DNA of 64,000 bases, taken from positions 620,001 to 684,000 of the forward strand of contig NZ_CP131131.1 of assembly GCF_033705735.1 (NCBI RefSeq). The letters run 5' to 3'. A model generated the notes under the pieces. That model saw nothing but the letters and a program-made list of their open reading frames with translations, was not told the DNA's origin and made no database searches. Each line of letters starts with the position of its first letter. Positions within the stretch are counted from its first letter, which is position 1. This DNA comes from Shinella zoogloeoides. GTDB lineage: Bacteria > Pseudomonadota > Alphaproteobacteria > Rhizobiales > Rhizobiaceae. The position numbers were made by a program, and so were the translations under genes. This document shows positions 25,949 to 34,110 of the stretch, in pieces.

Positions 25949-26737
25949 ATGATGTGTGCAAATGCGCCCGAAAAGATGTTCAGGCTCGATGAAAAGCGGG
26001 TCTTCATCACCGGTGGCGGTGGTGGCATCGGTCGCGCTGCGGCGCTGATGTTCGCTGCTTTCGGGGCGCATGTGGTGGTTCTCGATCGGGATCGGCCGGC
26101 GGCGGAAGCCGTTTGCCGGGAGGTGCAGGAGGCTGGCGGTGCGGCGACAGCCTTCGCCCTCGACGTTACCGATGAGGCCGATGTTCTGGCTGTCTTCGCC
26201 GCGGCGGAGCAGGAGGCAGGCGGCCTCGACATTCTGGTCAACAATGCGGGCATCTCGATCCGACGACCATCGATCGAGCTTGCGATCGAAGATTGGAACA
26301 GCGTCGTCTCGGTCAATTTGACGGGCATGTTCTTGTGCTCGCGGACGGCTGCCCGCTCCTGGATCGCTCGGGGCATGCCCGGCGTGGTGATCAACACGGC
26401 CTCGATCATGAGCTATTCGGGTGGTGGCCTCCATCCGAACCTCTCGTATCAATCGACCAAGGCCGGCGTAGTGAACCTCACCCGGACGCTGGCCGTCGAA
26501 TGGGCCGATCACGACATTCGCGTCAACGCGGTGGCGCCGACCTGGGTTCGCACGCCTCTGATCGATCATTTGATGGCCGACGGATCGCAGATGGAAAAGA
26601 TCCGCAGCCTGACGCCACTGAAGCGCCTGGCCGAACCGGACGAGGTGGCCTCCGCCATGATTTTTCTGGCCGGACCGGCCTCGGCAATGACTACCGGCCA
26701 CGTGCTGGCGGTTGACGGTGGTTATCTCGCGAAATGA
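25949..26737 (+). CDS. SDR-family oxidoreductase
   Basis: 262 residues. The cofactor loop is TGGGGGIGRAAA, then VNNAGISI, NTASIMSYSGGG with the catalytic serine, and YQSTKAG with Tyr-Lys; the end is AVDGGYLAK. A classical NAD(P)-dependent dehydrogenase, perhaps a 3-hydroxyacyl or 3-hydroxyacid dehydrogenase supplying the keto acid for the ADC-like enzyme. The frame has two early Met codons at 25949 and 25952. Confidence 0.88.
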   Translation: MMCANAPEKMFRLDEKRVFITGGGGGIGRAAALMFAAFGAHVVVLDRDRPAAEAVCREVQEAGGAATAFALDVTDEADVLAVFAAAEQEAGGLDILVNNAGISIRRPSIELAIEDWNSVVSVNLTGMFLCSRTAARSWIARGMPGVVINTASIMSYSGGGLHPNLSYQSTKAGVVNLTRTLAVEWADHDIRVNAVAPTWVRTPLIDHLMADGSQMEKIRSLTPLKRLAEPDEVASAMIFLAGPASAMTTGHVLAVDGGYLAK

Positions 26738-26869
26738 GGAGGGAAGGGAAACTTCAGGTAGTCGCGTGCCTGGTCACTGTCGTGAAGAATGTATCGAATA
26801 ATTTCATGCGTGCGTTGCCCGGACGGGAGTTCCGTGCGACGAATCTCAACGAGCAAAAGGGGAACCAAA

Positions 26870-27988
26870 ATGAACAGAACCCATATACTTCTTTCTGCCG
26901 CAGCACTCCTCTTCGCCTCCGGTGCCATGCCGGTGCTGGCGGATGACATCGTGCTGGGTGGCAGTGCGCCGATGTCCGGCGCACAGGCCGAGTTCGGCCA
27001 GTCGCAGATCGACGGCGCCCAGCTCTATTTCGACCAGCTCAACGAGAAGGGCGGCATCAAGGGCAACAAGGTGGTCTTCCGCCCGCTCGATGATCGCGCC
27101 GACCCGCGTCAGGGAACGCTCGTTGCCCAGCAGTTCTGCGACGACAGCGCCGTCATCGGCGTGATCGGCCACATGAACAGCGGCGTCACCATGCCTGCCC
27201 TCGATATCTACTCGGAATGCGGCATGCCGCAGGTCGTGCCCGCCACCAATCCGGAACTGATGCGCATGGGCTTCAAGACCGTCGTGCGGCCCGTCGCCAA
27301 CGACTTCGTGCAGGGCGCGCTGCCTGCGAAATACGTCACGGAAAAACTCGGCCTGAAGAATGCCGTACTGGTGCACGACAAGACCGTCTTCGGCCAGGGC
27401 ATCGCGGGCGTCTTCAAGGACAATTTCGAGGCCGGCGGCGGCAAAATCTCCGGTACCTTCGGCACGAACCCCGAGGACGTCGATTTCTCGGCGCTGATCG
27501 CCTCCATCAAGCTGGAAAACCCTGATGTCGTCTATATGGGCGCCGGCATGCCGCAGCTTGCCCTGTTCCTCAAGCAGATGCGCGAGCAGGGCCTGAAGGC
27601 CCAGTTCATCGGCCCGGATATCGGTTTTACCGTCGATTTCATCACACAGGTCGGTGCAGCGTCCGCTGAGGGTGCGCTCATGACCTTCCAGCTTCCGCCC
27701 TACGATTCCTCGCCGGAACTGAAGGACTTCTCCGACCGCCACCAGGCCCGCTTCGGCCGTGCACCCGGTCCCTATGCCTCGCTCGGCTTTGCCAATGCGC
27801 AGGTGATGGCCGCCGCGGTGGAAAAGGCTGAAAGCCTGGACCGCACGGGCGTTCTCGCGCAGTTGCATGGCGTGACGGTAGAGACATTGCTCGGCCCGGT
27901 CGCTTTCGATGAGAATGGTGAAAACACCACCGCGCCGATGTACCTCTACGTCGTCAAGGACGGCAAGTTCGAACTGATCAAGCAGTAA
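26870..27988 (+). CDS. Branched-chain/organic acid ABC transporter substrate-binding protein (LivK-type)
   Basis: 372 residues with a Sec signal peptide (MNRTHILLSAAALLFASGAMPVLA) and the LivK fold: IVLGGSAPMSGAQAEFG, the hinge segment PQVVPATNPELM and VHDKTVFGQG. It captures the substrate in the periplasm. AGGGGA lies 8 bases before the ATG at 26870; the longer frame from 26789 lacks a ribosome site. A GC hairpin separates it from livH. Confidence 0.94.
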   Translation: MNRTHILLSAAALLFASGAMPVLADDIVLGGSAPMSGAQAEFGQSQIDGAQLYFDQLNEKGGIKGNKVVFRPLDDRADPRQGTLVAQQFCDDSAVIGVIGHMNSGVTMPALDIYSECGMPQVVPATNPELMRMGFKTVVRPVANDFVQGALPAKYVTEKLGLKNAVLVHDKTVFGQGIAGVFKDNFEAGGGKISGTFGTNPEDVDFSALIASIKLENPDVVYMGAGMPQLALFLKQMREQGLKAQFIGPDIGFTVDFITQVGAASAEGALMTFQLPPYDSSPELKDFSDRHQARFGRAPGPYASLGFANAQVMAAAVEKAESLDRTGVLAQLHGVTVETLLGPVAFDENGENTTAPMYLYVVKDGKFELIKQ

Positions 27989-28010
27989 TCAGCCGGACAT
28001 TTGTTCAACG

Positions 28011-28035
28011 GGGCCGGCGCAGTCCGTGCCGGCCC
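28011..28035 (+). promoter_or_regulatory. Intercistronic hairpin after the LivK-type gene
   Basis: GGGCCGGC (28011-28018) and GCCGGCCC (28028-28035) form a perfect 8-bp stem with a 9-base loop and no T tract, between the binding protein gene and livH. It fits the differential-expression hairpins seen after the other binding protein genes. Confidence 0.55.
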
Positions 28036-28056
28036 GTCGTCATAGAGGCGATCCCC

Positions 28057-29007
28057 TTGTTCGACTACTTTCTCCAACAGCTGATCTTCGCGCTCGCTAT
28101 CGGTGCTATCTACGGATTGATAGCCCTTGGCTACACGATGGTCTACGGCGTGATGCGCCTGATCAACTTCGCCCATGGCGAGTTCTTCATGCTCGGCCCG
28201 TATATATACACGTTCATTTTCAGTGGGCTTATCGGACTGGGTGGTTTGGCGCCGGTGCTCGATTCCGCCGTCGCGATCATCGCGAGTTTCGTTATCGTCG
28301 GCCTGCTCGGCGTGGCGATCGAGCGCTTCGCCTACCGGCCGCTGCGCGCCTATGGCCGCCTTGCGCCGATGTTGAGCGCGCTCGGCATGTCCATCGTGCT
28401 GCAGAGTGCGGTGCGTGTGACGGTCGGCCCGCAGCCGGTGCATTTCCCGGCGATCGTGCCAAGCACACCGATCGATGCGCTCGGCGGTATGGTGACAACG
28501 GTACAGTTCGGTATCCTCGTCGCTGCGGTCCTGTTGATGGTGGGCTTGACGCTCTTCGTCAACGGCACGCGCCTCGGTATCTGGATCCGTGCGGCGTCCG
28601 AGAGCTGGACGACATCGAGCCTGCTCGGCATCCGTGTCAACCGCGCTGTCAGCCTTGTCTTCTTCATCGGCCCCGGGCTCGGGGCCATGGCCGGCATCAT
28701 GTACGCATCTTACTATGGCATCATGCAGCCGACCATGGGCTCCGTCATCGGCCTGAAGGCTTTCACAGCGGCCATTCTCGGCGGCATCGGGTCCATTCCG
28801 GGCGCAATGCTCGGCGGCTTCCTGCTCGGCGCTATCGAGACTTTCGGCACGGCCTTCCTGCCGATTATCTCCTTCGGCTACATCGGCACGGAATATCGCG
28901 ATGTCTTCGCCTTCGCCGTTCTCATTCTCGTTCTTCTGTTCAAGCCCGCCGGCCTGCTCGGCGAGACCGTCTCGGAAGAAACGACCGTTGCAAAGAAGGA
29001 TTACTGA
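28057..29007 (+). CDS. livH: Branched-chain-type ABC permease (LivH)
   Basis: 316 residues with about eight membrane helices; FALAIGAIYGLIALGYTMVYGVMRLINFAHGEFFML is split over the typical LivH N-terminus and AAILGGIGSIPGAMLGGFLLG near the end is the family loop. It begins with TTG at 28057 behind AGAGG. It forms the transmembrane channel with LivM, encoded 4 bases downstream. Confidence 0.93.
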   Translation: MFDYFLQQLIFALAIGAIYGLIALGYTMVYGVMRLINFAHGEFFMLGPYIYTFIFSGLIGLGGLAPVLDSAVAIIASFVIVGLLGVAIERFAYRPLRAYGRLAPMLSALGMSIVLQSAVRVTVGPQPVHFPAIVPSTPIDALGGMVTTVQFGILVAAVLLMVGLTLFVNGTRLGIWIRAASESWTTSSLLGIRVNRAVSLVFFIGPGLGAMAGIMYASYYGIMQPTMGSVIGLKAFTAAILGGIGSIPGAMLGGFLLGAIETFGTAFLPIISFGYIGTEYRDVFAFAVLILVLLFKPAGLLGETVSEETTVAKKDY

Positions 29008-29010
29008 CCC

Positions 29011-30006
29011 ATGGGGAATTCGGTGATCGCCCGGCGGCTCAGTCTTCTTGCGGTTCTCGCGCTTTGCGTGGTTCTGTTGGCGCTGGTGCCGTACCTTCCA
29101 GCCTACTATGTCCGCGTCGTGGACAGTATCCTGATCTACATCATCCTGGCTGTCGGCCTGAACCTCGTGGTCGGTTACGCAGGTCTGCTCGATCTCGGCT
29201 TCATCGCTTTCTACGCGGTGGGCGCTTATGCCTATGCCCTGCTTGCCAGCGGGCAATTCGACATCCACCTGCCGTTCATCGTCATCCTGTTCATAGGAGC
29301 CGCGGCCGGCGCCATAGCGGGGATCCTGCTCGGGTTTCCGGTTCTGAAGCTGCGCGGTGACTATCTCGCCATCGTCACGCTCTCCTTCGGCGAGATCATC
29401 CGCATTGCCATCAACAATGCCGATGACCTGACCAACGGTCCGCAAGGTATTGCCGGCCTCGACCGGGCGAGCCTCTTCGGCCTGCCGCTAACCAGCCCGG
29501 TGCATTTCTACTGGCTGCTGCTCATGCTGGCCATCATCGTCTGCGCTGGCGTCTACTACATGGAACGCTCAATCCTCGGGAAAGCCTGGCGGGCGCTGCG
29601 CGAGGACCAGGACGTGGTGCGTGGCCTCGGCATCAACACCACGACGCTGAAGCTGCTGGCCTTTGCGCTGAGTGCCGCCATCGGCGGTGCCGGTGGCGTG
29701 ATCTTCGGCTCCTTCCAACGCTTCGTCAGCCCGGAAAGCTTCACCTTCCAGGAGTCCTTGCTCGTCGTGCTGATCATCATCATCGGCGGCGTTGGTAACA
29801 TCGTCGGCGTCATCGCCGGGGCTGTGGTGCTCATCGTGCTGCCGGAAGTCCTGCATTTCGCCGCGCAATATCGCCTGCTGATCTATGGCGTCGTCCTCGT
29901 GACCGTTATCGTTCTTCGTCCCGCCGGTCTCGTCTCGCCCCGCTTCAACCTCGGCTTCATCATTCGAAAGGTCCGGAACCTATGGCTCTCGCCCTCGAAA
30001 ACGTAA
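29011..30006 (+). CDS. livM: Branched-chain-type ABC permease (LivM)
   Basis: 331 residues, hydrophobic. NLVVGYAGLLDLGFIAFYAVGAYAYALL, LKLRGDYLAIVTLSFGEIIR, and GKAWRALREDQDVVRGLGINT are LivM landmarks. Its C-terminus (IIRKVRNLWLSPSKT) overlaps the start of the next ATPase gene by 25 bases. With LivH it builds the inner-membrane part of the importer. Confidence 0.94.
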   Translation: MGNSVIARRLSLLAVLALCVVLLALVPYLPAYYVRVVDSILIYIILAVGLNLVVGYAGLLDLGFIAFYAVGAYAYALLASGQFDIHLPFIVILFIGAAAGAIAGILLGFPVLKLRGDYLAIVTLSFGEIIRIAINNADDLTNGPQGIAGLDRASLFGLPLTSPVHFYWLLLMLAIIVCAGVYYMERSILGKAWRALREDQDVVRGLGINTTTLKLLAFALSAAIGGAGGVIFGSFQRFVSPESFTFQESLLVVLIIIIGGVGNIVGVIAGAVVLIVLPEVLHFAAQYRLLIYGVVLVTVIVLRPAGLVSPRFNLGFIIRKVRNLWLSPSKT

Positions 30007-30806
30007 ACAAGCATTTCGGTTCACTCGTCGCGATCCGGAGCCTGTCGTTGTCCTTCGACGTCGGTTCAATCTATTCGATCATCGGGCCGAACGGTGCCGG
30101 CAAATCCACCGTCGTCAACATGATCGCCGGCTCCTATTCGGTGACATCAGGTACGATCCGGCTGGGCGCGACGGCCCTTAACAGGCTGCCGAAGCACCGC
30201 ATCGCCCAGCTCGGCGTGTCGCGCACCTACCAGAACCTTCGCCTCTTCGACGGCATGACGGTTCTCGAGAATCTCGAGGTCTGCTTCTTCCCGCAGTCGT
30301 GGTTGACCTTCCTGACCGGTGCGAAACGGCTGAGCAAGGCCGAGCGGCTCGAGATCTGCCACGCCTGCCTCGCCGAATTTCATCTTTCGGATGTGGCGGA
30401 TGTTCTGGCCGGCGACCTGCCGTACGGGCGGCAGAAGATACTCGAACTGGCGCGCGCCTTCGTCACACAGGCGCCGATCGTGCTGCTGGACGAGCCGGCC
30501 GCTGGCCTCAACCATACCGAAACGAAGGACATGGCGGCGATGATCGCCGGCCTGAGACGTGAAGACCGCGCGATCATCCTCGTCGAACACGACATGGACA
30601 TGGTGATGTCCATTTCCGACCGGATCGACGTCTTGAACTATGGCGAGCTGCTTTGCTCCGGCACGCCGGATCTGGTGCGCACGAACGAAAGAGTGCAGGA
30701 GGCCTATCTTGGAACCACGGAAGAACTCGACGACATCCGCAAGCTTGCTCAAAGTCGCCGGGCTCAAGGCGGGCTACGGGCGAACGCAGGTATTGTTCGG
30801 CATTGA
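29982..30806 (+). CDS. livG: Branched-chain-type ABC ATPase (LivG)
   Basis: 274 residues. Walker A is GPNGAGKST, the signature region is DLPYGRQKILELARAF and Walker B is IVLLDEPAAGLN. It powers the importer together with LivF. Family members usually end shortly after EAYLGG, but here the frame runs on for about 30 more residues, giving a 98-base overlap with livF. The tail is Arg/Ala-rich and looks unconserved. Confidence 0.93.
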   Translation: MALALENVNKHFGSLVAIRSLSLSFDVGSIYSIIGPNGAGKSTVVNMIAGSYSVTSGTIRLGATALNRLPKHRIAQLGVSRTYQNLRLFDGMTVLENLEVCFFPQSWLTFLTGAKRLSKAERLEICHACLAEFHLSDVADVLAGDLPYGRQKILELARAFVTQAPIVLLDEPAAGLNHTETKDMAAMIAGLRREDRAIILVEHDMDMVMSISDRIDVLNYGELLCSGTPDLVRTNERVQEAYLGTTEELDDIRKLAQSRRAQGGLRANAGIVRH

Positions 30807-31446
30807 TCTGGAAGTCCGCGCCGGCGAGATCGTCACGATCATCGGCGCGAACGGCGCGGGGAAGACATCGACCCTGCGCTCGATTTCCGGCCTGACACAG
30901 ATCTATTCCGGTGAGATCGAGTTCAAGGGCCTGCCGATCAAGGGCCTGCCGCCTGAAGAGATCACCCGCCTCGGTCTCGCCCATTGCCCGGAGGGTCGCC
31001 AGATCCTCCAGCGGCTGACGGTCGAGGAGAACCTGCTGGCCGGCTACATCCCCGGTCGTGGGCGCGGCTTCGACGAGATCAGGACCCAGGTCTACGACAT
31101 GTTCCCGATCCTCAGGGAGAGGCGGCATTCGCTGGCGAGCCGGATGAGCGGCGGCCAGCAGCAGATGCTGGCGATCGGCCGCTCGCTGATGGCGACGCCC
31201 GAGCTCCTGATGCTGGATGAGCCTTCGCTCGGTCTGGCGCCGAAGATCATCAACCAGATTTTCGAGATCATTATCACGCTGTCGAAATCCGGCATCAGCC
31301 TCATCGTTGTCGAGCAGAATGCCGCGGTGGCCCTGGAAATCGCCGACTATGCCTATGTGATCGATGCCGGTCGCTGCTCGGTGGAGGGGGGCGCCAACAA
31401 TGTGCTCAACGACCCCGATCTCAAGGCTGCCTATCTCGGCGCCTGA
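30709..31446 (+). CDS. livF: Branched-chain-type ABC ATPase (LivF)
   Basis: 245 residues from a TTG at 30709 that has a perfect AGGAGG 6 bases upstream; a longer frame from 30640 lies inside livG. Walker A is GANGAGKTS, the signature MSGGQQQM and Walker B LLMLDEPSLGL. It completes the five-part Liv-type importer. The ribosome site lies inside the livG coding sequence, so translation is coupled. Confidence 0.93.
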   Translation: MEPRKNSTTSASLLKVAGLKAGYGRTQVLFGIDLEVRAGEIVTIIGANGAGKTSTLRSISGLTQIYSGEIEFKGLPIKGLPPEEITRLGLAHCPEGRQILQRLTVEENLLAGYIPGRGRGFDEIRTQVYDMFPILRERRHSLASRMSGGQQQMLAIGRSLMATPELLMLDEPSLGLAPKIINQIFEIIITLSKSGISLIVVEQNAAVALEIADYAYVIDAGRCSVEGGANNVLNDPDLKAAYLGA

Positions 31447-31467
31447 CAGGGCATATATGGAGGAAAC

Positions 31468-32235
31468 ATGCCTAAAGCCCAGACATCCGTCCTGATCTCC
31501 GGCGCGGCCTCCGGGATCGGGCGGGCAACCGCGATTTATCTGGCTAAAGACGGTATCGCGCTCACCCTGTTCGATCGCAACGCGTCGGCGATGGCGGAGG
31601 TGGCAAGCGCCTGCCAAAGCCAGGGAGCGGCGGTCATTGCGGTGGTGGGTGACGCGTCGGCGGACAGCGACGTCGGGGGTGCGGTCGGCCGGGCTGTCGA
31701 AGGACACGGCTTTCTCTCCGGTGTTGTCGCCGCAGCCGGCGTTGCACGGAAAGGTGACGTCACGACGCTAACCGACGAGACCTGGGAGATCACGCTGGCT
31801 GTGAACCTGACAGGCCCTTTCCTGCTGGCGCGGCATGCGGTTCCGCACCTGTTGCACAACCCGTCGTCCGCCTTCGTCGCGGTCAGTTCGGACTCCGGTG
31901 TGCGTGGTTCACGTGGTTATGCCGCCTACAGCGCATCAAAGCATGGTGTGGTCGGCCTGATCCGTTGCATGGCGCTCGATCATGGCCCCGAAGGCCTGCG
32001 CAGCAACGTCGTCTGCCCGAGCTTCGTCGACACGCCGATGGCTGGCGGTCTCCTGAAGGAAAGCGGCGGCGGCTACGACCGAGCCTTCTACGAGCGCCGC
32101 GTGCCGCTCGGCCGTTTCGCCCGGCCGGAGGAAGTGGCTGATGCGATCGGCCACCTGCTGTCGCCGCAGGCGAGTTATGCCAACGGTATGGTCTATATGT
32201 TGGATGGCGGCACCACGGCGGGAACGTTTGGCTGA
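31468..32235 (+). CDS. SDR-family oxidoreductase
   Basis: 255 residues: SGAASGIGRATAIYL (cofactor), AAAGVARKGD (in place of NNAG), SSDSGVRGS with the serine and YSASKHG with Tyr-Lys, ending MLDGGTTAGTFG. It lies 21 bases after livF and 120 bases before the XRE-cupin gene. The unusual AAAG in the NNAG position is a tolerated variant. Substrate unknown. Confidence 0.87.
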   Translation: MPKAQTSVLISGAASGIGRATAIYLAKDGIALTLFDRNASAMAEVASACQSQGAAVIAVVGDASADSDVGGAVGRAVEGHGFLSGVVAAAGVARKGDVTTLTDETWEITLAVNLTGPFLLARHAVPHLLHNPSSAFVAVSSDSGVRGSRGYAAYSASKHGVVGLIRCMALDHGPEGLRSNVVCPSFVDTPMAGGLLKESGGGYDRAFYERRVPLGRFARPEEVADAIGHLLSPQASYANGMVYMLDGGTTAGTFG

Positions 32236-32354
32236 GATGGCCTGGTAGATGGGGACAACCGGCCCGGTGGGGATTGCAATCCAAGGCTGGCGTTGACTTC
32301 GATGAAGTGTTTGATCAATTCCATCATTCAAGTGAATTTATCAGGTTATGCTCG

Positions 32355-32939
32355 ATGTCCAATTCTGTTTTCGAAGCCCCGACGCTCGATCATGTAGGCA
32401 AGACGCTGCGTGAACTTCGACGCTCACGACGCATTACCATCCAGCAGCTTGCCGAGGGGCTGAACCGTTCAACGGGTTATGTCAGCCAGCTCGAACGCGG
32501 CCTGTCGCAGCCGACACTGAAGGACTTGTACGCAGCCTGTACGATCTTCGGCGTGCCGATGAGTTGGTTTGTCGATCTGGAAGAGAAGCAACCGGACGCC
32601 GAGCGCGAAAAGGATATCGTCGTCCGCAGCGGGCAACGCCGCTTCATGCTGCATCGCGGTGCACGAACCGAACTCCTGACGCCGCAGCTCGATTCCGATG
32701 TCGAATTCATGATGTCGACTTTCGAACCCGGTCTTGAGACGGAACCCAAGAACGTGCCGACGTCCGGCGCCGAATACGGGTACATTCTCAAGGGGTGTCT
32801 GGAGCTCTGGGTGGATGAAGAAAAGTTCGAGCTCGTCGAGGGCGACAGCTACCGCTTCAATCGCTCGTCGACCTACCGCTCCCACAATCCCTCAAAGACT
32901 GAACCGACCATCATCATCTGGGTCGGCGTTTACAAGTAG
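32355..32939 (+). CDS. XRE-family regulator with cupin domain
   Basis: 194 residues: an N-terminal helix-turn-helix (about 12-65, RRITIQQLAEGLNRSTGYVSQLERG) and a C-terminal cupin_2 barrel (about 110-185, with GYILKGCLELWVDEEKFELVEGDSY). Such proteins often sense small metabolites and control nearby catabolic genes. It stands between two SDR genes in the operon. The start ATG at 32355 gives the family length; the region before it carries the TTGACTTC/GTGAATTT motif also found at 25159-25188. Confidence 0.9.
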   Translation: MSNSVFEAPTLDHVGKTLRELRRSRRITIQQLAEGLNRSTGYVSQLERGLSQPTLKDLYAACTIFGVPMSWFVDLEEKQPDAEREKDIVVRSGQRRFMLHRGARTELLTPQLDSDVEFMMSTFEPGLETEPKNVPTSGAEYGYILKGCLELWVDEEKFELVEGDSYRFNRSSTYRSHNPSKTEPTIIIWVGVYK

Positions 32940-32959
32940 GTCACGGCAGGCGTAGACGC

Positions 32960-33724
32960 ATGGCATCTCCCCTTTTCGATCCCGCGGCATTTTTGGGCAA
33001 GGTTGCCTTCGTTTCAGGCACCGCTTCGGGTATCGGCGCTGCGACTGCCCGCAGACTAGCCGATCTCGGTGCGAAGCTCGTTCTCGTGGATCGGGATAAG
33101 ATACGTCTGGACGCCTTCGCCAAGACGCTCGCATCGGAGACCGTGCTGGCGGTCGAAGTTGACGTCACGGCGATCGCCAGTGTGAAGGAGGCAATCAAGC
33201 GCGGTGTCGACAATTTCGGCGGCCTTGATCTCGCCGTCAATTCCGCCGGCATCGACCTGCCGCGCTGCGAGACCGCATCTTATCCGTGTGAGCAATGGGA
33301 TAGGATCATTGCGGTCAACCTGACCGGCGTGTTCAATGCGGTGCGGCACCAGATTCCGGCCATGCTGGTGCGTGGCGGCGGATCCATCGTCAATGTCTCT
33401 TCCATCATGGGGTTTCGCGGCTTTGCCGGCCAGCCGGCGTACACTGCCGCCAAACATGGCGTCATCGGCCTCACCAAGGCGGCCGCCCTCGACCATGCAG
33501 CACAAGGCATCCGCATCAACGCTGTCGCGCCGGGCTTTATCGACACGCCGCTGCTGGGACATTTGAACGACGAAAAACGCCGGGCCGCTGCCGCACTTCA
33601 TCCGATGCAGCGGGTCGGGCAGGCGGACGAGATCACCAATGTCATTCTCTTCCTGCTATCCGATGCCTCGTCCTTCGTCACCGGCGCATGCTTCGATGCC
33701 GATGGCGGGTACCTCGCGAAATGA
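32960..33724 (+). CDS. SDR-family oxidoreductase
   Basis: 254 residues: SGTASGIGAATARRL, NSAGIDLPR, SSIMGFRGFAG with the serine and YTAAKHG with Tyr-Lys, ending DADGGYLAK like the SDR at 25949. It is the third SDR of the run and the last gene with that orientation before debris. Similar endings suggest a related but separate role in the same pathway. Confidence 0.88.
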   Translation: MASPLFDPAAFLGKVAFVSGTASGIGAATARRLADLGAKLVLVDRDKIRLDAFAKTLASETVLAVEVDVTAIASVKEAIKRGVDNFGGLDLAVNSAGIDLPRCETASYPCEQWDRIIAVNLTGVFNAVRHQIPAMLVRGGGSIVNVSSIMGFRGFAGQPAYTAAKHGVIGLTKAAALDHAAQGIRINAVAPGFIDTPLLGHLNDEKRRAAAALHPMQRVGQADEITNVILFLLSDASSFVTGACFDADGGYLAK

Positions 33725-33837
33725 TGGCCCTGTTCCGCCTGCTTCAATGAAAGATGGAGTCAGCGGTTCGTATCCCTTCAAGAGCTTAATAGGGACATGT
33801 CGGCGCGAAATGGTTTGGGTTCACTATGGGTTTTGTC

Positions 33838-33849
33838 ATGCAATTGCAT
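33838..33849. promoter_or_regulatory. Palindrome before the relB remnant
   Basis: ATGCAATTGCAT is a perfect 12-bp palindrome 28 bases before the relB start. Autoregulated relBE/dinJ operons carry palindromes in this position, so it is probably a leftover operator. Confidence 0.4.
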
Positions 33850-33877
33850 TGCCTTATCCTTGGATGTGGAGATAACT

Positions 33878-34073
33878 ATGGCTGCAAACGCACTTGTCCA
33901 AACACGCATTGATTCTGAAGTCCGCGATCGTGCCTCCGCCGTGCTTGAGAGCATGGGGCTTACGGTATCTGATGCGGTGCGTGTCCTGCGTATGCCGTTA
34001 CCGAAACGACATACGTATTCTTCGCGTCCTGCATGGCGCGCAGGAATGGCCAGACTCATTGCCAACCGGGTGA
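33878..34073 (+). pseudogene. Collapsed RelB/DinJ-RelE toxin-antitoxin pair
   Basis: From ATG 33878 the frame reads ALVQTRIDSEVRDRASAVLESMGLTVSDAVRVL, split here as the standard DinJ/RelB ribbon-helix-helix start. It then leaves the family. In another frame, 34005-34073 reads NDIRILRVLHGAQEWPDSLP before TGA, the usual C-terminal end of RelE/ParE toxins. The DNA between (antitoxin C-terminus and most of the toxin) is missing, so one internal deletion fused the two genes out of frame. It should be inactive. Confidence 0.65.
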
Positions 34074-34110
34074 TTCGACGCCAATCAGTCGGGCGGTGGC
34101 TCGTGCCCTT

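Noticed and set aside
27946..29445. Long minus-strand frame (499 codons) opposite livH and livM
   Set aside because: The plus strand encodes unmistakable LivH/LivM; the minus frame is charged, low-complexity shadow sequence.
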